From: Congeria kusceri | Taxonomy: Eukaryota; Mollusca; Bivalvia; Myida; Dreissenidae | Length of the DNA: 64,000 bases | Assembly (NCBI GenBank): GCA_027627225.1 | Contig: CM051030.1 | Location: 21,940,605 to 22,004,604, forward strand | Direction of reading: 5' to 3' | Shown here: piece after piece, positions 23,957 through 35,688 of the stretch | Layout of the letters: each line of letters opens with the position of its first letter | Numbering within the stretch: the first letter of the stretch is position 1 | Program-made: the position numbers and the translations under genes | Notes under the pieces: model-generated | The model's database searches: none | What the model was told of the DNA's origin: nothing | Seen by the model: the letters and a program-made list of their open reading frames with translations, nothing else

Positions 23957-24920
23957 GTCTCGTCGACCTATTTCATCTTCCAGACTTCGCAATACGTGTT
24001 CATCGTGGAAACTGTTTAAATATATTTATTAATCGCATACACTTGAACGAGTAGAAGTCTTACCTCCAAGGTATCACATAACCAGTTGCACGTGCAGTAA
24101 GTGCAAATACTAATGCTTTCTTATTCCATTTACAAACAATATGTTCATGTATCCGCGTATATATTGTACATACGCTTACTTGTATTTAGATGGTATGTAC
24201 TGTCACTGGTTATGATTACATGTCTTTTATATCGAGACTAATGCTCATGTTTATAAATAACGAGACTAACCCAAAGTATAATGATATTGATGTTCACTAT
24301 TTCCTATTGACAATGGAGAAAGCATTTCGGCGAACTTATCTTACAAAACCAAACGTGACTACTTTAATATTACTTTTGATGTATGATTGTTTACATTGTT
24401 TATGCAACGATACCAAATGATTTACTTTCGATTAAAAGTAGTATATGTCCTGGAAATCAAATGTGTATTTTCTTATAACATTGTATTTTCCTTCACTAGT
24501 GCATACATACGTATAATTTATTGGTATTTATATTGCACATGGACTTTAGATGATCTTTCTTTTAATTTCATATCGATATTCATTGTATATTATTTTGATT
24601 TGTATCGCGCAGTTTCTATATTCGAGTTTCCCTTGTTTAACCATTAGAATTTTTAAATACAAAATATAAATATATCATACACTTGTATCAATATGTGCTT
24701 AACATAATTACGATTAAATAAAACATTAAATACTAATAACAATCATACATTGCAATTAAACAATGCATAAGGCAAATAACGGCTTGGAATTATTTTAGAA
24801 ATACAAATTAAGATTGTGAGACTGTGGAACGTAGTTTTTGCGTTCTGTGTGTATAAACATACAAGCACATTCGCTTATATGTAGTGTGTATATTAAATAA
24901 ACTTTTATTACAACACAGTG
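23957..24920 (+). terminator. Gene 1 3' UTR with candidate poly(A) signals
   Basis: After the stop there is about 950 nt of AT-rich sequence without a domain. Two AATAAA hexamers occur at 24717-24722 and 24896-24901. The second is followed by a GT/T-rich stretch, the usual arrangement for a cleavage site. The 3' end is inferred from these signals only. Confidence 0.4.
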
Positions 24921-25059
24921 TCGTCTTTACAGCATTATCAGATTTATGCATTGGATATTGATAAAGCAATTTCGGCTTAGATCATATCATTATTGTATAC
25001 GTTAAGTAAGTATGCACTATCAAGTGGTATTTTTTACACTAATTACATGATATTGAAAT

Positions 25060-25895
25060 TAGGGATGTCAACGGCTAACAAAATTGGTATCCGGTTATTC
25101 GTATGTGATATCCGGATATTCGTATAGATCGGCATTGACGGCCGGAATCTGGCAAATGTTAAAGTTGCATATTAAGTTCACATCTAGACGAATCATGTGT
25201 AACTAAATTACGATACTTCTATTTTGAAAACACAATACTATTAAATTGTTGAAAAAGTACATGTAACAAACTACGTCGATTTCTGTGTTCGTAAATTGTG
25301 CGTTTTGTTTGTTTTGTGTAGCGTGCAATGTTGTGTTGCCCTTCGATTGAAGTACCCTAATTAAACATTTGATTTTCGTAAAGTGTTAAGGCTGACTGGT
25401 GTATGGTAGACCCGTAAATGCTATGCTTGAGTAAAACACGCCATGTGCTAATCAAATGCACACAAACGCAAAGACAAGAATGTATCAATGCTACTATATA
25501 TTTTATTTTATTTGGCATTGCTAACTGATAGAGAACCATCTCTTATCAAGAGGGACGCACCTAATTGGCGTAATCGATTGTGACATCTTGTTTGTTTAAT
25601 AGTCTTGTCAAAGTTAGTGTAGTGTGAAACCACCACTTATTGTATTATGATAATCGTATACTGACCGAGGGGTGTTTTTATGACACGTCCGCAGTACGAG
25701 GTGGATACTTTTTGTAGAGGCCTATAGCTGGTGTGTTAATGAATAACATACATGCAAGAAGGGCGTTTGTATGCCTAAAAAACGAGAACAATCGGATTTT
25801 CAATTTTTATACGAACAATTGGTTACTAACTTGGTAACCGGATATTAACATAGTAACCGGATTACCGGTTTTACGGATATTTGTTGACATCCCTA
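25060..25895. mobile_element. hAT-type MITE, 836 bp, perfect 8-bp TSD
   Basis: The left end is TAGGGATGTCAAC and the right end is its inverse, GTTGACATCCCTA. Both sides are flanked by the identical 8-mer ATTGAAAT (25052-25059 and 25896-25903), diagnostic of hAT insertion. Subterminal repeats of the form TATCCGGATATTCG occur inside both ends. No transposase is encoded, so it is non-autonomous. A hAT transposase relic with a similar terminus starts at 28092. Confidence 0.87.
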
Positions 25896-27469
25896 ATTGA
25901 AATACATGTTTGAGACTACATATCACAAAAAGTATGAAACTGAATGGAACTGTTCCGCATATGCATGTAATTACACAATTTACATTATCGATCATATAAC
26001 TTATTAGACGTACGTATATACACCCGACATTAAATGAGCAACTTGCACATTTGTCAGTTAAAATATGTACGCACGCAACCATACGTACAAATACAAGTTG
26101 ATAAGATGCGTGGAAAGGTTGTCGAGGTTTAAATTTGTACCGTTTCATTATTTCACTTTTGTAAAATTGCAGGAGTATTTTGCAATGATATTTTTCTCAT
26201 CCGACCTATTACGAAAGGAGAGATGTTCTTGTTAATATAGATTATTTACAGGTTTGTTACAAGATTTGCGATAGTTGATGACCAGCGTGACGTTATTCAA
26301 AAGGATTGCCTGAAATCAATTTCGTTTCATTGTCCTGTATTTAATTTGCATCTCGAATTTACGAATGTGAATTTATGAATTGAAGTGTACTACAAAGTAG
26401 TATGATTGTCTTTTGTACATATGTATACGCATACAGGTAAAAGGTTACCATTATGAAAAATGCATGTTTTCGAAACATCCAAAATGAATTACCAATCTGC
26501 AGTATATATTGGAAACGATAAATGCCTTTTTAATGCATCGTATACGCGAAAACAAAATTAGCAGATAATGTATGCAGCTGCCATTTCTAATGTTCCACCA
26601 TCCGCTCAAACAAATACGCGTTGAACCTTTCTGCATCGTCTTGGTGTTTTACGGAGATCATTTTTCGTGTAGTGGAGGTATACATAATTATATACATGTA
26701 GTGTCATTGTGCATATTGATACGAGACATTGTTAACGTTTTATGTATTGTTAGGTGGATCAAATGATGCAAACACTGAACATTATGGTTAAAACCAGTCA
26801 AAACAGACACGCGAATGAACAAGTCCGATATATATAGATATACCCATTGCCCATTTCAGCTGCCGAAGTAAGTTCAAAAATGCTTTAACTACACACATTT
26901 GTTTGCAAATGGCAAAATGCAAATTGCAAAAATAATATTACAGTCATGTAGTGCCAAAACTTCAGTCAACCCACTTACCTCAGTTGAGCTGATGTAAACC
27001 TCGTTTAACACTCTGTTTTAAAGTTTATATGTACGATATTTCAAAAAATCAACAAGTACTAGTGTCGACTTTTGCATCGTTTATTGTTGTGTAACCAAAG
27101 CTAACTTTAAAGTCAAGTCAAAGTATACATGTATTTAAGTTTCTGCTTGAAAAGTCCATACAGTACACAAGGAAACATTAAGTACATTAAGTTAATATTA
27201 TATATTTCTAATTATAACACAGTATGCGGCTAGTTTTTCAAAGATAAAGAAGGAAATCAACCATGGGTTATTCTACAACAAATCATGGGCGGAGCCTAAT
27301 GTTTTGAAAATAGTTCTGGACAATCGAAGAAATCGTGCCGTAGAATGCACATGCTTATACGCGCAATTATAAAATTGTGAAAAACTACTAATTTCTCCAT
27401 TATGTAACGCAATTAAACCGCATGTTCACTGTATTTAGGTATGACATCGCATTGATTCTTTGATATATA

Positions 27470-27560
27470 TCAATGAAACTGACGTCATTTGCTCAATGTT
27501 TATCAACGAAGCTGACGTCATATTGCATTGTTATGATTTATTGACGTCACTGAAACGCAG
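27470..27560. promoter_or_regulatory. CRE array, copy 1 (three TGACGTCA)
   Basis: Perfect palindromic CRE octamers at 27480-27487, 27513-27520 and 27542-27549, with starts 33 and 29 bp apart. The same module with identical spacing, and a fourth upstream site, is at 53869-53978. TGACGTCA is the binding site of CREB/ATF bZIP factors (established). A regulatory role here is inference from conservation of site and spacing while the flanks diverge. Confidence 0.45.
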
Positions 27561-28091
27561 GCGTAAATGTACTTCGTGGAAAAAGGTCTGAGTATAGAAA
27601 GATATTGTCTTTATTCATAACCTTTAAAAATATAGATGCATTATATATAAAATCATGTTAGATCATGTTTTTCGATGCTTGTTATCAACCCACTCGAAGT
27701 ATACTTTCGATTTCATTCCTTCTGATAGAGTAAGCTGATGTACACTGTACAATGTGCAATAACTGTATTTGTAAGTGAGATAAATTTGCTATATCAGTTT
27801 TCTTCTCGTTGCCCAATAGGCTAGCGTTCTTTGAAGATTTAGCTGTTGAGGTAAATAAGAGGACTATATGGTTTATTATTGAGGCGGAACATACTGTTCT
27901 CTTGTTTTGATTCTTTATTAATCTGTTGGCTCTGGAAATTAAAATGAATTTTAACACAATAATCTTAAAAGTATGTGTGTTGACCTGTATAATGCACAAA
28001 ACTCACTACTTTCCGTTTGGTAGTAGTATCTCGTACCTGGTATCACAGATGGAACTTACTACTTATAAAACATACAATTAGGCGAATAGAT

Positions 28092-30195
28092 TAGGGATTC
28101 CAACACTGCTATCTAGATATACGTATGTAATATCCGGATAATCGTATTATGAACAACAATGTTACTTGTAAATGCAATCTATGATGCCCAAATTAAATCT
28201 GGATTTTCATTTTATATGAGCAGCGGCGTAGTCCGGTTTTTGATATTGGGGAGGTGGAAATGTTATTATATAATTAAAGTAATCATATTGTTTGTAATAA
28301 GAAAGATCTAACCATAGATACATGTCTTAGTCATTGCCACGTTGTGTAAAGTCTCGTCAAGCGCAAACCAATCAACTATAACAGCTAAAGTTTATTTGTA
28401 TTTGTGATCCGGTATACATAACACAAATTAATAAAAGATAAAATAAATATCTTAAGTTTTAAGAACAAGTGAAAGTGGAGAAAATATAGAAGACATACAA
28501 AAAGTATGGCATATGCCAGACCTGAGCAGTCGTCCTAAACATTATCGCACGATCAGAGAACATTTTTTTTAAAGTTCAAAACTTGCCTTCTTCGACTCAT
28601 TCACTAAACAAATTCGTTGGCAATGCCGTTCATGTCAATCCTATCAACCGCTATCTGATGAACGTACAGCGTCATCAAATGGGTGAGTCGCCTCCTGTAC
28701 ATTGTCGTCCAGATACATATGTCTTCAGGCGCTGGCAAGCAAAGAACGTCCAATCGCTGGAAGCGATCGTGGCCGGCATAAAAGAAGACCAATTGTACGA
28801 TATTCGCAACATTTGATAACATATGCGTACGTCACACGAATTTAAATGTTTGTAACGGTTTGCCCCCAACGAGTGAATTGAAGGTTTCGATCTTGGACGA
28901 CATATAATTAACCTTAAGATCCCATTTGTAGAGATCCATGGATTGCTAGAGATTTTCATCGTAGTTCTTCCCGGTGGCGCATTTCAGGAGAAGATCTTGA
29001 CGATGTCGAAACGTGCAATATCCCGGTTGGTCTAACCTGACATCCCGGTTGGTCGAACCTGTCCTGGATGCATGCATTCGCCAGGTTATGTGCCTCTTAG
29101 GCGATAACGGTCCTTGGCCTTAGCCGAATACTCGTGAGCAGCACTGGCGACCTTAAAACGTTTTGGAACCTTGCGTCCTCTTGGAAGAACTGGCTCACTC
29201 ACGACGACGTTGCTCAACTGGGCGTTGACGTTGTCCCATACCGCGACATACTCTTCGTCCCTACGTAAGCCGGTCAGAGTATGTATGCATGTATGGTTAG
29301 TGTTGCGTTAATTTGACCCTCTGTAACAGACATTACTACATGCTGAAGCGTCAGGCTAAGATTGTCTGTATGAAGCAGAACGTGATTGCCGAGATTTTGC
29401 AATAACACCCGGCGTTTGACCCTAGTCGTTAATCCCTTTGACTACCAGAGTGTACTAGTATGTTTGCACCTGTTATTTTAGCAGACTTACGTGCAATTAA
29501 CATCCAGAGGCTATCTACAGTTCTTAATCCGAAAACTGTCAGCGTGTTGTTCACGCACTGTTAATTTAGCACTTCGATACCAGTCTTCAGGGTGGCCTTT
29601 TTGTTGAGACGAAGTTGGAATATGGGAGCGGTGAGTATATAATGTGACGGCGATTTGAGAGATATGAGCGAATATTTTAATGTAAAACAGTTAATTGATT
29701 ATGTGATGTAGGACAATATATATAATAACGATTCGCTGCCTTTTTGAAAATGTATCTTTATTAACGGACACATGTATCGAAAGTACTAACAAAATAACGT
29801 ACTGTTATCCTGATGGAAACATGTGCTGTCAGCGCTGAAATGTCAAATAGCGATTTTTTAAAAGTTTTAGTGAATCAAACTGCGTCTAACTGGGTATTTC
29901 AATTCTCGCCGTTTTTTTTCCGAAGCATTCATCGCCAGCATTCCTATACAATTGAAAATGTGATGCGAGGTTGCAGTCCATACCAAATAAAACAACATTG
30001 GGCTTCCCGTCAAGAAAGATCTAAATAAAGTACACAATACTAGCGTTATATTTTCTATAGTTTTCGAGATAAGTAAATGCGACGCTTGAACATAAGTTAG
30101 TTTGTACGTGAATACTACCCTAATCCAAATAACCGGTTTGCTATCTATAGGGCCTGGCCTAATAGCGTCATCTCGGAATTGTCGCATCCCCTATC
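28092..30195 (-). mobile_element. Decayed hAT element (approximate limits)
   Basis: The left end TAGGGATTCCAAC resembles the terminus of the MITE at 25060, followed by similar TATCCGGATAATCG subterminal text. A possible right end (GTCGCATCCCCTA) is near 30181-30193, but no target duplication is visible, so the limits are approximate. It contains the minus-strand transposase relic at 28600-29440. Confidence 0.5.
28600..29440 (-). pseudogene. hAT transposase relic, ZMYM1-like, C-terminal part
   Basis: On the minus strand, in shifting frames, pieces of a hAT-family transposase related to zinc finger MYM-type 1 proteins follow in order. Around 29400-29300 is HTDNLSLTLQHV; then VAVWDNVNAQLSN and VLPRGRKVPKRFKV; then ATGKNYDENL near 28940. 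The C-terminal dimerisation region follows (MPATIASS, LKTYV, LTHLMTLYVH, IANEFV), ending near 28604. At least one stop and several frameshifts make it non-functional. Family assignment is from remembered motifs. Confidence 0.72.
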
Positions 30196-30994
30196 AATTA
30201 GAATAATAAAATACCACACCAATCACCGACTTTATATTTATTTATCGGGATATCCGGATATCCGTCCTAGAATAATCAGCTCGACATAATAACAGATCCT
30301 AACTTAATGTTGTTTAAAATAGTAATGGACCTTAAATAGGTGGATTGTGTTCAATTGACAAAAACACACACCAGGTGGTATGATTCAGCACTGCAGCCAC
30401 TATATGATGTATTGCATGGGTTTTGTCCTTATTGAGATTTTCGATATCCACGGATTCATACATACCTAAAAATAAATATGTTTAAACTAAAATATTTAAT
30501 GCACTATTCGGACAGATTTATTCGTATTATCAATTCGCATCGTCAATAAGACGCATATTCGGCAAAAAATAGTGAATTAACATTAAACCCGTTGTGAAAA
30601 ATTGCAGTTCGTGTTTCTTTTTTTGTGTTGTTGTTGTGTTTGTCTTCGTGAACAAAATGAACTATGTATCTTGTAACTGTTTTTTGTGTAACCTAAGTTG
30701 TTATGACTACAAATCTATGATGCAAATTATTTAGTGTCATTTGATTGAAATAATATTGAGTAATATGAATTGTTTAAATTAGTTCTTCCATTATACCAAG
30801 TACACACATAAAACTTCCCCACCGATACATCTGATATGTGTATCTCTTAAATGCACTAGCTTTATGTACAAAACCGCTCAACATATGTACTCATGCACGA
30901 TTTACTATAGGTCTTTCAGTCCTGGCTGTAAGTACTGTTTTGCAAACAAATCCACCACAAAATAGCGTTCATCTTGAGAAGTATTGTTGTTTAG

Positions 30995-31307
30995 ATTCCC
31001 CTCCTAAACCGACGCTCTGCATGTCCGCCGTGTCTTTACAATAGGTTTGTCTTTCGAAATGTGAAGATCATCGAAGGACGAACTAAGACTTTACAATGTG
31101 AGGTATAGAGCAATCCACCAGCTACCTTTAATTGGACATATCCAACAGGAAACGAGTCTGGTAAAGGTTTCTTGCTTGATAATCCTGTTGCTCCGGGTAA
31201 TGCGGTAGACTATGTGTGTCGTGCAGAGAACACACTTACTCCTACAGGGGGGACAAATGCACAGAAACCTCAGTCAAGCAGCTCCTCACTAAGAGTGGAC
31301 ATTCTGT
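30995..31307 (+). pseudogene. Decayed Ig-domain exon between genes 1 and 2
   Basis: A recognisable Ig exon starting after TTTAG (30994) with SPPKPTL and ending before the donor GTGAGT at 31308, in phase 1. The Ig core is present: LQCEV (first Cys), TFNWTYPTGNESG (core Trp), DYVCRAENTLTP (second Cys) and LRVDIL (last strand). It carries a TAG at 31106-31108 and a frameshift near 31060. It could be a dead exon of gene 2 (14 kb downstream) or a remnant of a separate gene copy. Confidence 0.75.
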
Positions 31308-32066
31308 GTGAGTGCAAGCTACATTCTACTTAGAATTTAAATACATTTCATTCAAACAATTGTGCCTGTGGTTTTAGTATAATTATAAGAATTACCTTCC
31401 TTCTTGAATAGCAACTTGCAATTTAACCGATGATAACATAAATAATGAATAGGTTTAGGATTGTTACTTGTGGTTAGATACCAGTAATTCCAATCTATAG
31501 GGTCCCATTATAAAACGGCGAACTTTTCTAAGCATTTGTCCAGCCTTTCCTTTATTTCAGATTGTGCAAGCATGGTATCAATTTAAAAATGAATCTTTCT
31601 TTTTCCAAAAATCGCAATAAAAAACATACGTCATGTTACTTCTAAAACGCATCACGCCTGAATGCAGACACCGGTAGAAAACAAGGTTCGACAGTCATAT
31701 TTCGACAGAAGCTCCATACTACAATAAACACATCCCAAAAGTTCACCTTTCAAATTAACCTCCAATGAAATACACCATTATTTCAGAGACACATTGGATA
31801 TAAGAAATAACCACAATAGGCATGTCTGAGATTGCTAAATGGCTTTTATACCAGAAGGGAAGAGGAACTCCTTAGTACTAGGCACTACTTTCGAATTGAC
31901 CGCGGAGGGATACACAATGATTTACTGGTATTTAACCTTGTTACTTGTCCAAGCAACTATGGTACTGTCTTCATTAGGATTAAAATAAAATGTTGCAATA
32001 TAACGTACATTGTTTTGAAATGTATATATTTTGTAACTGAGCTATCATAAGTTGTAAATATATAAG

Positions 32067-32282
32067 TGTGGTGTAGCGTACACTGGCCACGCCCACAGGC
32101 ATGACACGCCCATTGCTTGAATGCCTCTGCGATAGCAGAGAGTTAGAATTGTATGTTCGTGGAGTACGGATGTGAATAAAAAGAGATTTACCTTCAATGG
32201 TGTTCAGCCTTTCACTAGTACCTTAAATGGTGTTCCTTAAATGGTGTTATTAACAGTGTGTTCTTACAATAGAAACACTACA
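32067..32282 (+). repeat. 5' LTR
   Basis: 216 bp, begins TGTGGTGTAGCGTAC and ends in CACTACA. It contains an AATAAA signal. Flanked on the left by ATAAG. It differs from the 3' LTR by A/G near position 14 and T/C near position 91. Confidence 0.95.
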
Positions 32283-32329
32283 TTTGGCGACGAGGATTAA
32301 AATAAAATTGGACATTTAACAGTTAAATC

Positions 32330-33255
32330 ATGGAGCGAGAAAGTGACTATTTGGCGAGATTTGATGTGCGTGGCGAGTCATCGGGATTAGCGGCTAAGTG
32401 GAAACGGTGGTTTCGAGCGTTTGAGTTGTATGTGGTCGGAAAGGGCATAGAGGACAATGAACGCAAACGAGCATTACTGCTCCACATGGCTGGAATGGAA
32501 GTGCAGGACATCTTCTACACTTTGCCGGAAGGAGAAGGAGGCAATGTGTATGCTAGAGCCGCCGATGCTCTAGGCAAGCATTTCGCGCCGCAATCAAATG
32601 TGCCTTACGAGAGACACATGTTCCGGAAACTGGAACAATCGCCGACGGAATCTGTCGATCAGTATATCACAAGACATCGACAGAAAGCGGAGACATGTGA
32701 ATTTCATAACATCGACGAGCAAATTAGAGATCAGGTTATTGAGAAATGTAACTCGAGGGGGTTGAGGCGGAAGTTACTCCAACGTGGTCGTGATTTGACG
32801 TTGATACAGCTGCGTGAGATTGCGAGAACATTAGAAGACGCTAATCAACAAGCGAGCTGTATGGAGGAAATTCACCATTCTGTTAACAAAATGTCTATAC
32901 AGAAATCGAAAGACCGGAAACAACGAGACATTGAATGCTTTAAGTGTGGTAAGAAAGGACACGTAGCCAAAGACAGCACGTGCCCAGCGCGTGGAAAGCG
33001 CTGTAACAATTGTAACAAAATCGGACATTTTGCGGTAAAATGTAGGTCAGCGGAAAAATCGAAAAGAAAGCCGCGTACCGTACGCCAAGTTGAAGACACA
33101 CCAGAGGACAGGAGCCAATTTACATTTACAGTACAAAGGAAATATCCTACGGCAACGTCGATAATGATCGAAATTGGTGGAGTGCAAACCAAAGTGATAA
33201 TTGACTCCGGCTCCAGATGCAATATTGTTGATAGAAACACCTGGGAATTCTTAAA
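32330..33255 (+). pseudogene. gag: gag and start of protease of the LTR element
   Basis: An open frame from ATG at 32330. It encodes a gag with a hydrophilic capsid-like region (about residues 1-190), then two CCHC zinc knuckles (CFKCGKKGHVAKDSTC and CNNCNKIGHFAVKC, about residues 203-240). An aspartic protease start follows, with the catalytic motif IIDSGS near residue 290. The protease then runs into an inverted LTR fragment at 33256, and the frame ends at 33316. Nucleic-acid binding and particle formation are the known gag roles; the polyprotein is truncated here. Confidence 0.85.
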
Positions 33256-33307
33256 AAGCAATGGGCGTGTCATGCCTGTGGGCGTGGCCAGTGCACGCTA
33301 CACCACA
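33256..33307 (-). repeat. Inverted 52-bp fragment of the LTR inside the element
   Basis: By eye an exact reverse complement of the first 52 bases of the LTR. At the base that distinguishes the two LTRs it matches the 3' copy. It sits exactly where protease stops and where RT sequence should begin. Confidence 0.9.
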
Positions 33308-34358
33308 CAAACGTGAGTGAAGTTCGTAGTTTCCTCGGTTTAGTAAACTATTGTGCGAGATTCATACCGAATCTGTCTACAAATAGCCGCGCCGTTGAAT
33401 GATCTGTTGAGGAGAAACGCGGTGTTTAAATGGGGTCGGTCTCAACAGAGCGCGTTCGATGAATTGAAAAAAAGGCTAGCTAGTGCCGAAACTCTGGGTT
33501 ATTATGACAAAAGCGCGCCGACAAAGGTCATAGTTGACGCGAGTCCGGTAGGACTAGATGCCGTGCTTGTGCAGGTACAAAATGGTGAGAATCGCGTAAT
33601 TAGTTACGCAAGTAGGAGTTTAACTGATGTTGAGAGGAGATACTCACAAACTGAAAAGGAAGGTTTAAGCGTGGTGTAGGCGCTAGAGCGTTTTCACCCT
33701 TGGCTTTATGGTATAGAGTTCGAGCTCCTTACTGATCACAAGCCACTTAAATTAATTTATGGTCCAAGGTCAAAACCCTGTGCTAGACTTGAACGATGGG
33801 TACTTAGGCTGCAACCGTACCGATTTACGGTTAAACATGTGAACGGTCGAGACAATATCGCAGATGCACTGTCGCGACTTCCGCTCAAGCACAGTTCAAA
33901 GACGATTGACAGTGTAGATGACCATGAATATGTTAAATTTGTTGCGCGCGAAGCAACGCCCAGCGCATTGACCACTCAAGAAATTGAGGAGGTATCATGC
34001 CGTGCTGTTGAGATAAGCAAATTACGAGATAGCGTGACGTATGGGACATGGGAGAAAAATGAGCAAATCAAGGATGAACTGTGCGTAATTGGTTACTTAG
34101 TACTGAGGGGTACGCGAATCGTTGTCCCGCGAGAATTACGCAAGCGCGTGTTAGACTTAGGTCACATAAGTCATCCAGGAATCGTGTCTATGAAAAGCAA
34201 TTTGAGGACAAGAGTATGGTGGCCAGGTATTGATAAAGAAATCGAAAATTATTGTAAGACGTGTTATGGTTGTCAGTTGGTAAGCCAGCCATCGTCTCCC
34301 GAACCAATGACAAGAACAGAACTCCCAAAATGCCCCGTGGCAAGACTTAGCGGCGGAT
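33308..34358 (+). pseudogene. pol: pol remnant: RT end, RNase H, integrase N-terminus
   Basis: Starts within the RT connection (EVRSFLGLVNYCARF), followed by a frameshift near 33385. Ty3-type RNase H motifs follow (VIVDASPVG, YASRSL, LLTDHKPL). A TAG at 33677-33679 sits where the family usually has Trp. The integrase zinc-binding region is present (H...H about 34162-34174, then CKTCYGC near 34256). Another frameshift near 34335 precedes the catalytic core. The RT palm with the YxDD box is absent. Confidence 0.85.
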
Positions 34359-35183
34359 GTGTTAGGGCCGTTACCATCGGGTGATTACATATTTATATGT
34401 GTTGACTATTACAGTCGATATGTTGAGCTTGAGGTGACCAAAACTATTACGAGCGAGAAATTGGCGTCAATTTTGAGCAAATGGTTTTTGACTCATGGCT
34501 TGCCATTGTCTCTGCGAACAGACAATGCAAGTAGTTTTGTATGCGAGTACTTCGAAAATTTCTTGAAATCACAAGGCATTGAACACCGGCGAAATACCCC
34601 TTTGTGGCCTCAAGCAAACGGGGAGGTTGAACGTCAAAACCGGTCCATTCTCAAGCGTCTACGCATCTCTCAAAGTCAGAATCGTAATTGGAAATTAGAT
34701 CTCAATGATTACCTGATAATGTATCGAAGCACACCCCACGCAGTGACTGGCATGTCGCCTGCTGAGATGCTGTTCGGTCGTAAAATCAGAACGCGTGTTC
34801 CTGAAATTAATACATTTAGGCGGGAAGATAGTGAAATCCGTGACCGGGATTCCGAACAAAAGGGAAAAGTTAAAGTATATTCCGATGCGCACCGAAATGC
34901 GAAAAACAGTGAAATTGTGTCAGGAGACAGAGTGCTTCTAAAGCAAAATCGAAACAATAAACTTGATACGCCGTGCAGTTCTGATAAATATACGGTAGTT
35001 AGTAAGAGCGGAAATAGTGTTGTTGTTCGAGCCGACGCCGACGGTACCGAATACCGGCGGAATGCGACTCACATGAGAAAACTGAATGAACGAAACGCGC
35101 CTCAGACAGATAGGCCGAATATGATTCGAAAAATGCCTGAGAAATTCAACGACTACGCCATGACAAACGTTCTAGTTAATTAG
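34356..35183 (+). pseudogene. Integrase catalytic core and C-terminus of the LTR element
   Basis: An open frame of about 270 codons after the 34335 frameshift. The D,D-E catalytic triad is visible: FICVDYYSRYVEL, LRTDNASSF and NGEVERQN. A C-terminal region with SGDRVLLKQNR follows, typical of Ty3/gypsy integrases. It ends at TAG 35181-35183, and about 270 bp later comes the purine tract before the 3' LTR. Confidence 0.88.
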
Positions 35184-35472
35184 CGTGATAATTTAATGTT
35201 GTAAATCAGAGACTGCGCTGTGCTTGAAAACACATTTGCAGCTGGTGCCAGTAAATTTCATTTAGACTGACATTTGCATCAGCGTTATCAAATGGGCTAT
35301 AAAATGAAATTGATAAACGGTCAGATGGTTTGCACGTTAATGTCAGACGAGGTTTAATGCGAAATGTATTAGAACATTAGACTTGCTAGCAGCATTGTTT
35401 TATCTTGTTTTATCAAATGTGAATGCATTGTATATGTTTGTATTATTAATGGCTTAAAAAAAAAGGAGGGAA

Positions 35473-35688
35473 TGTGGTGTAGCGTGCACTGGCCACGCCC
35501 ACAGGCATGACACGCCCATTGCTTGAATGCCTCTGCGATAGCAGAGAGTTAGAATTGTATGCTCGTGGAGTACGGATGTGAATAAAAAGAGATTTACCTT
35601 CAATGGTGTTCAGCCTTTCACTAGTACCTTAAATGGTGTTCCTTAAATGGTGTTATTAACAGTGTGTTCTTACAATAGAAACACTACA
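35473..35688 (+). repeat. 3' LTR
   Basis: 216 bp, begins TGTGGTGTAGCGTGC, preceded by the purine-rich tract AAAAGGAGGGAA and followed by the ATAAG target duplication. Confidence 0.95.

Larger units (their letters stand above)
32067..35688 (+). mobile_element. Ty3/gypsy LTR retrotransposon, internally rearranged
   Basis: Two 216-bp LTRs (32067-32282 and 35473-35688) start TGTGG and end ACACTACA. They differ at only two positions by eye. The 5-bp target duplication ATAAG is at 32062-32066 and 35689-35693. A primer-binding site begins TTGGCGACGAGG just after the 5' LTR, and a purine tract (35456-35472) precedes the 3' LTR. Inside are gag, a start of protease, RNase H and integrase, but the RT core is missing and the frame is broken. 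The layout resembles the Mag/K02A2.6-like group (inference). Near-identical LTRs imply a recent insertion, yet the copy cannot be autonomous. Confidence 0.95.
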
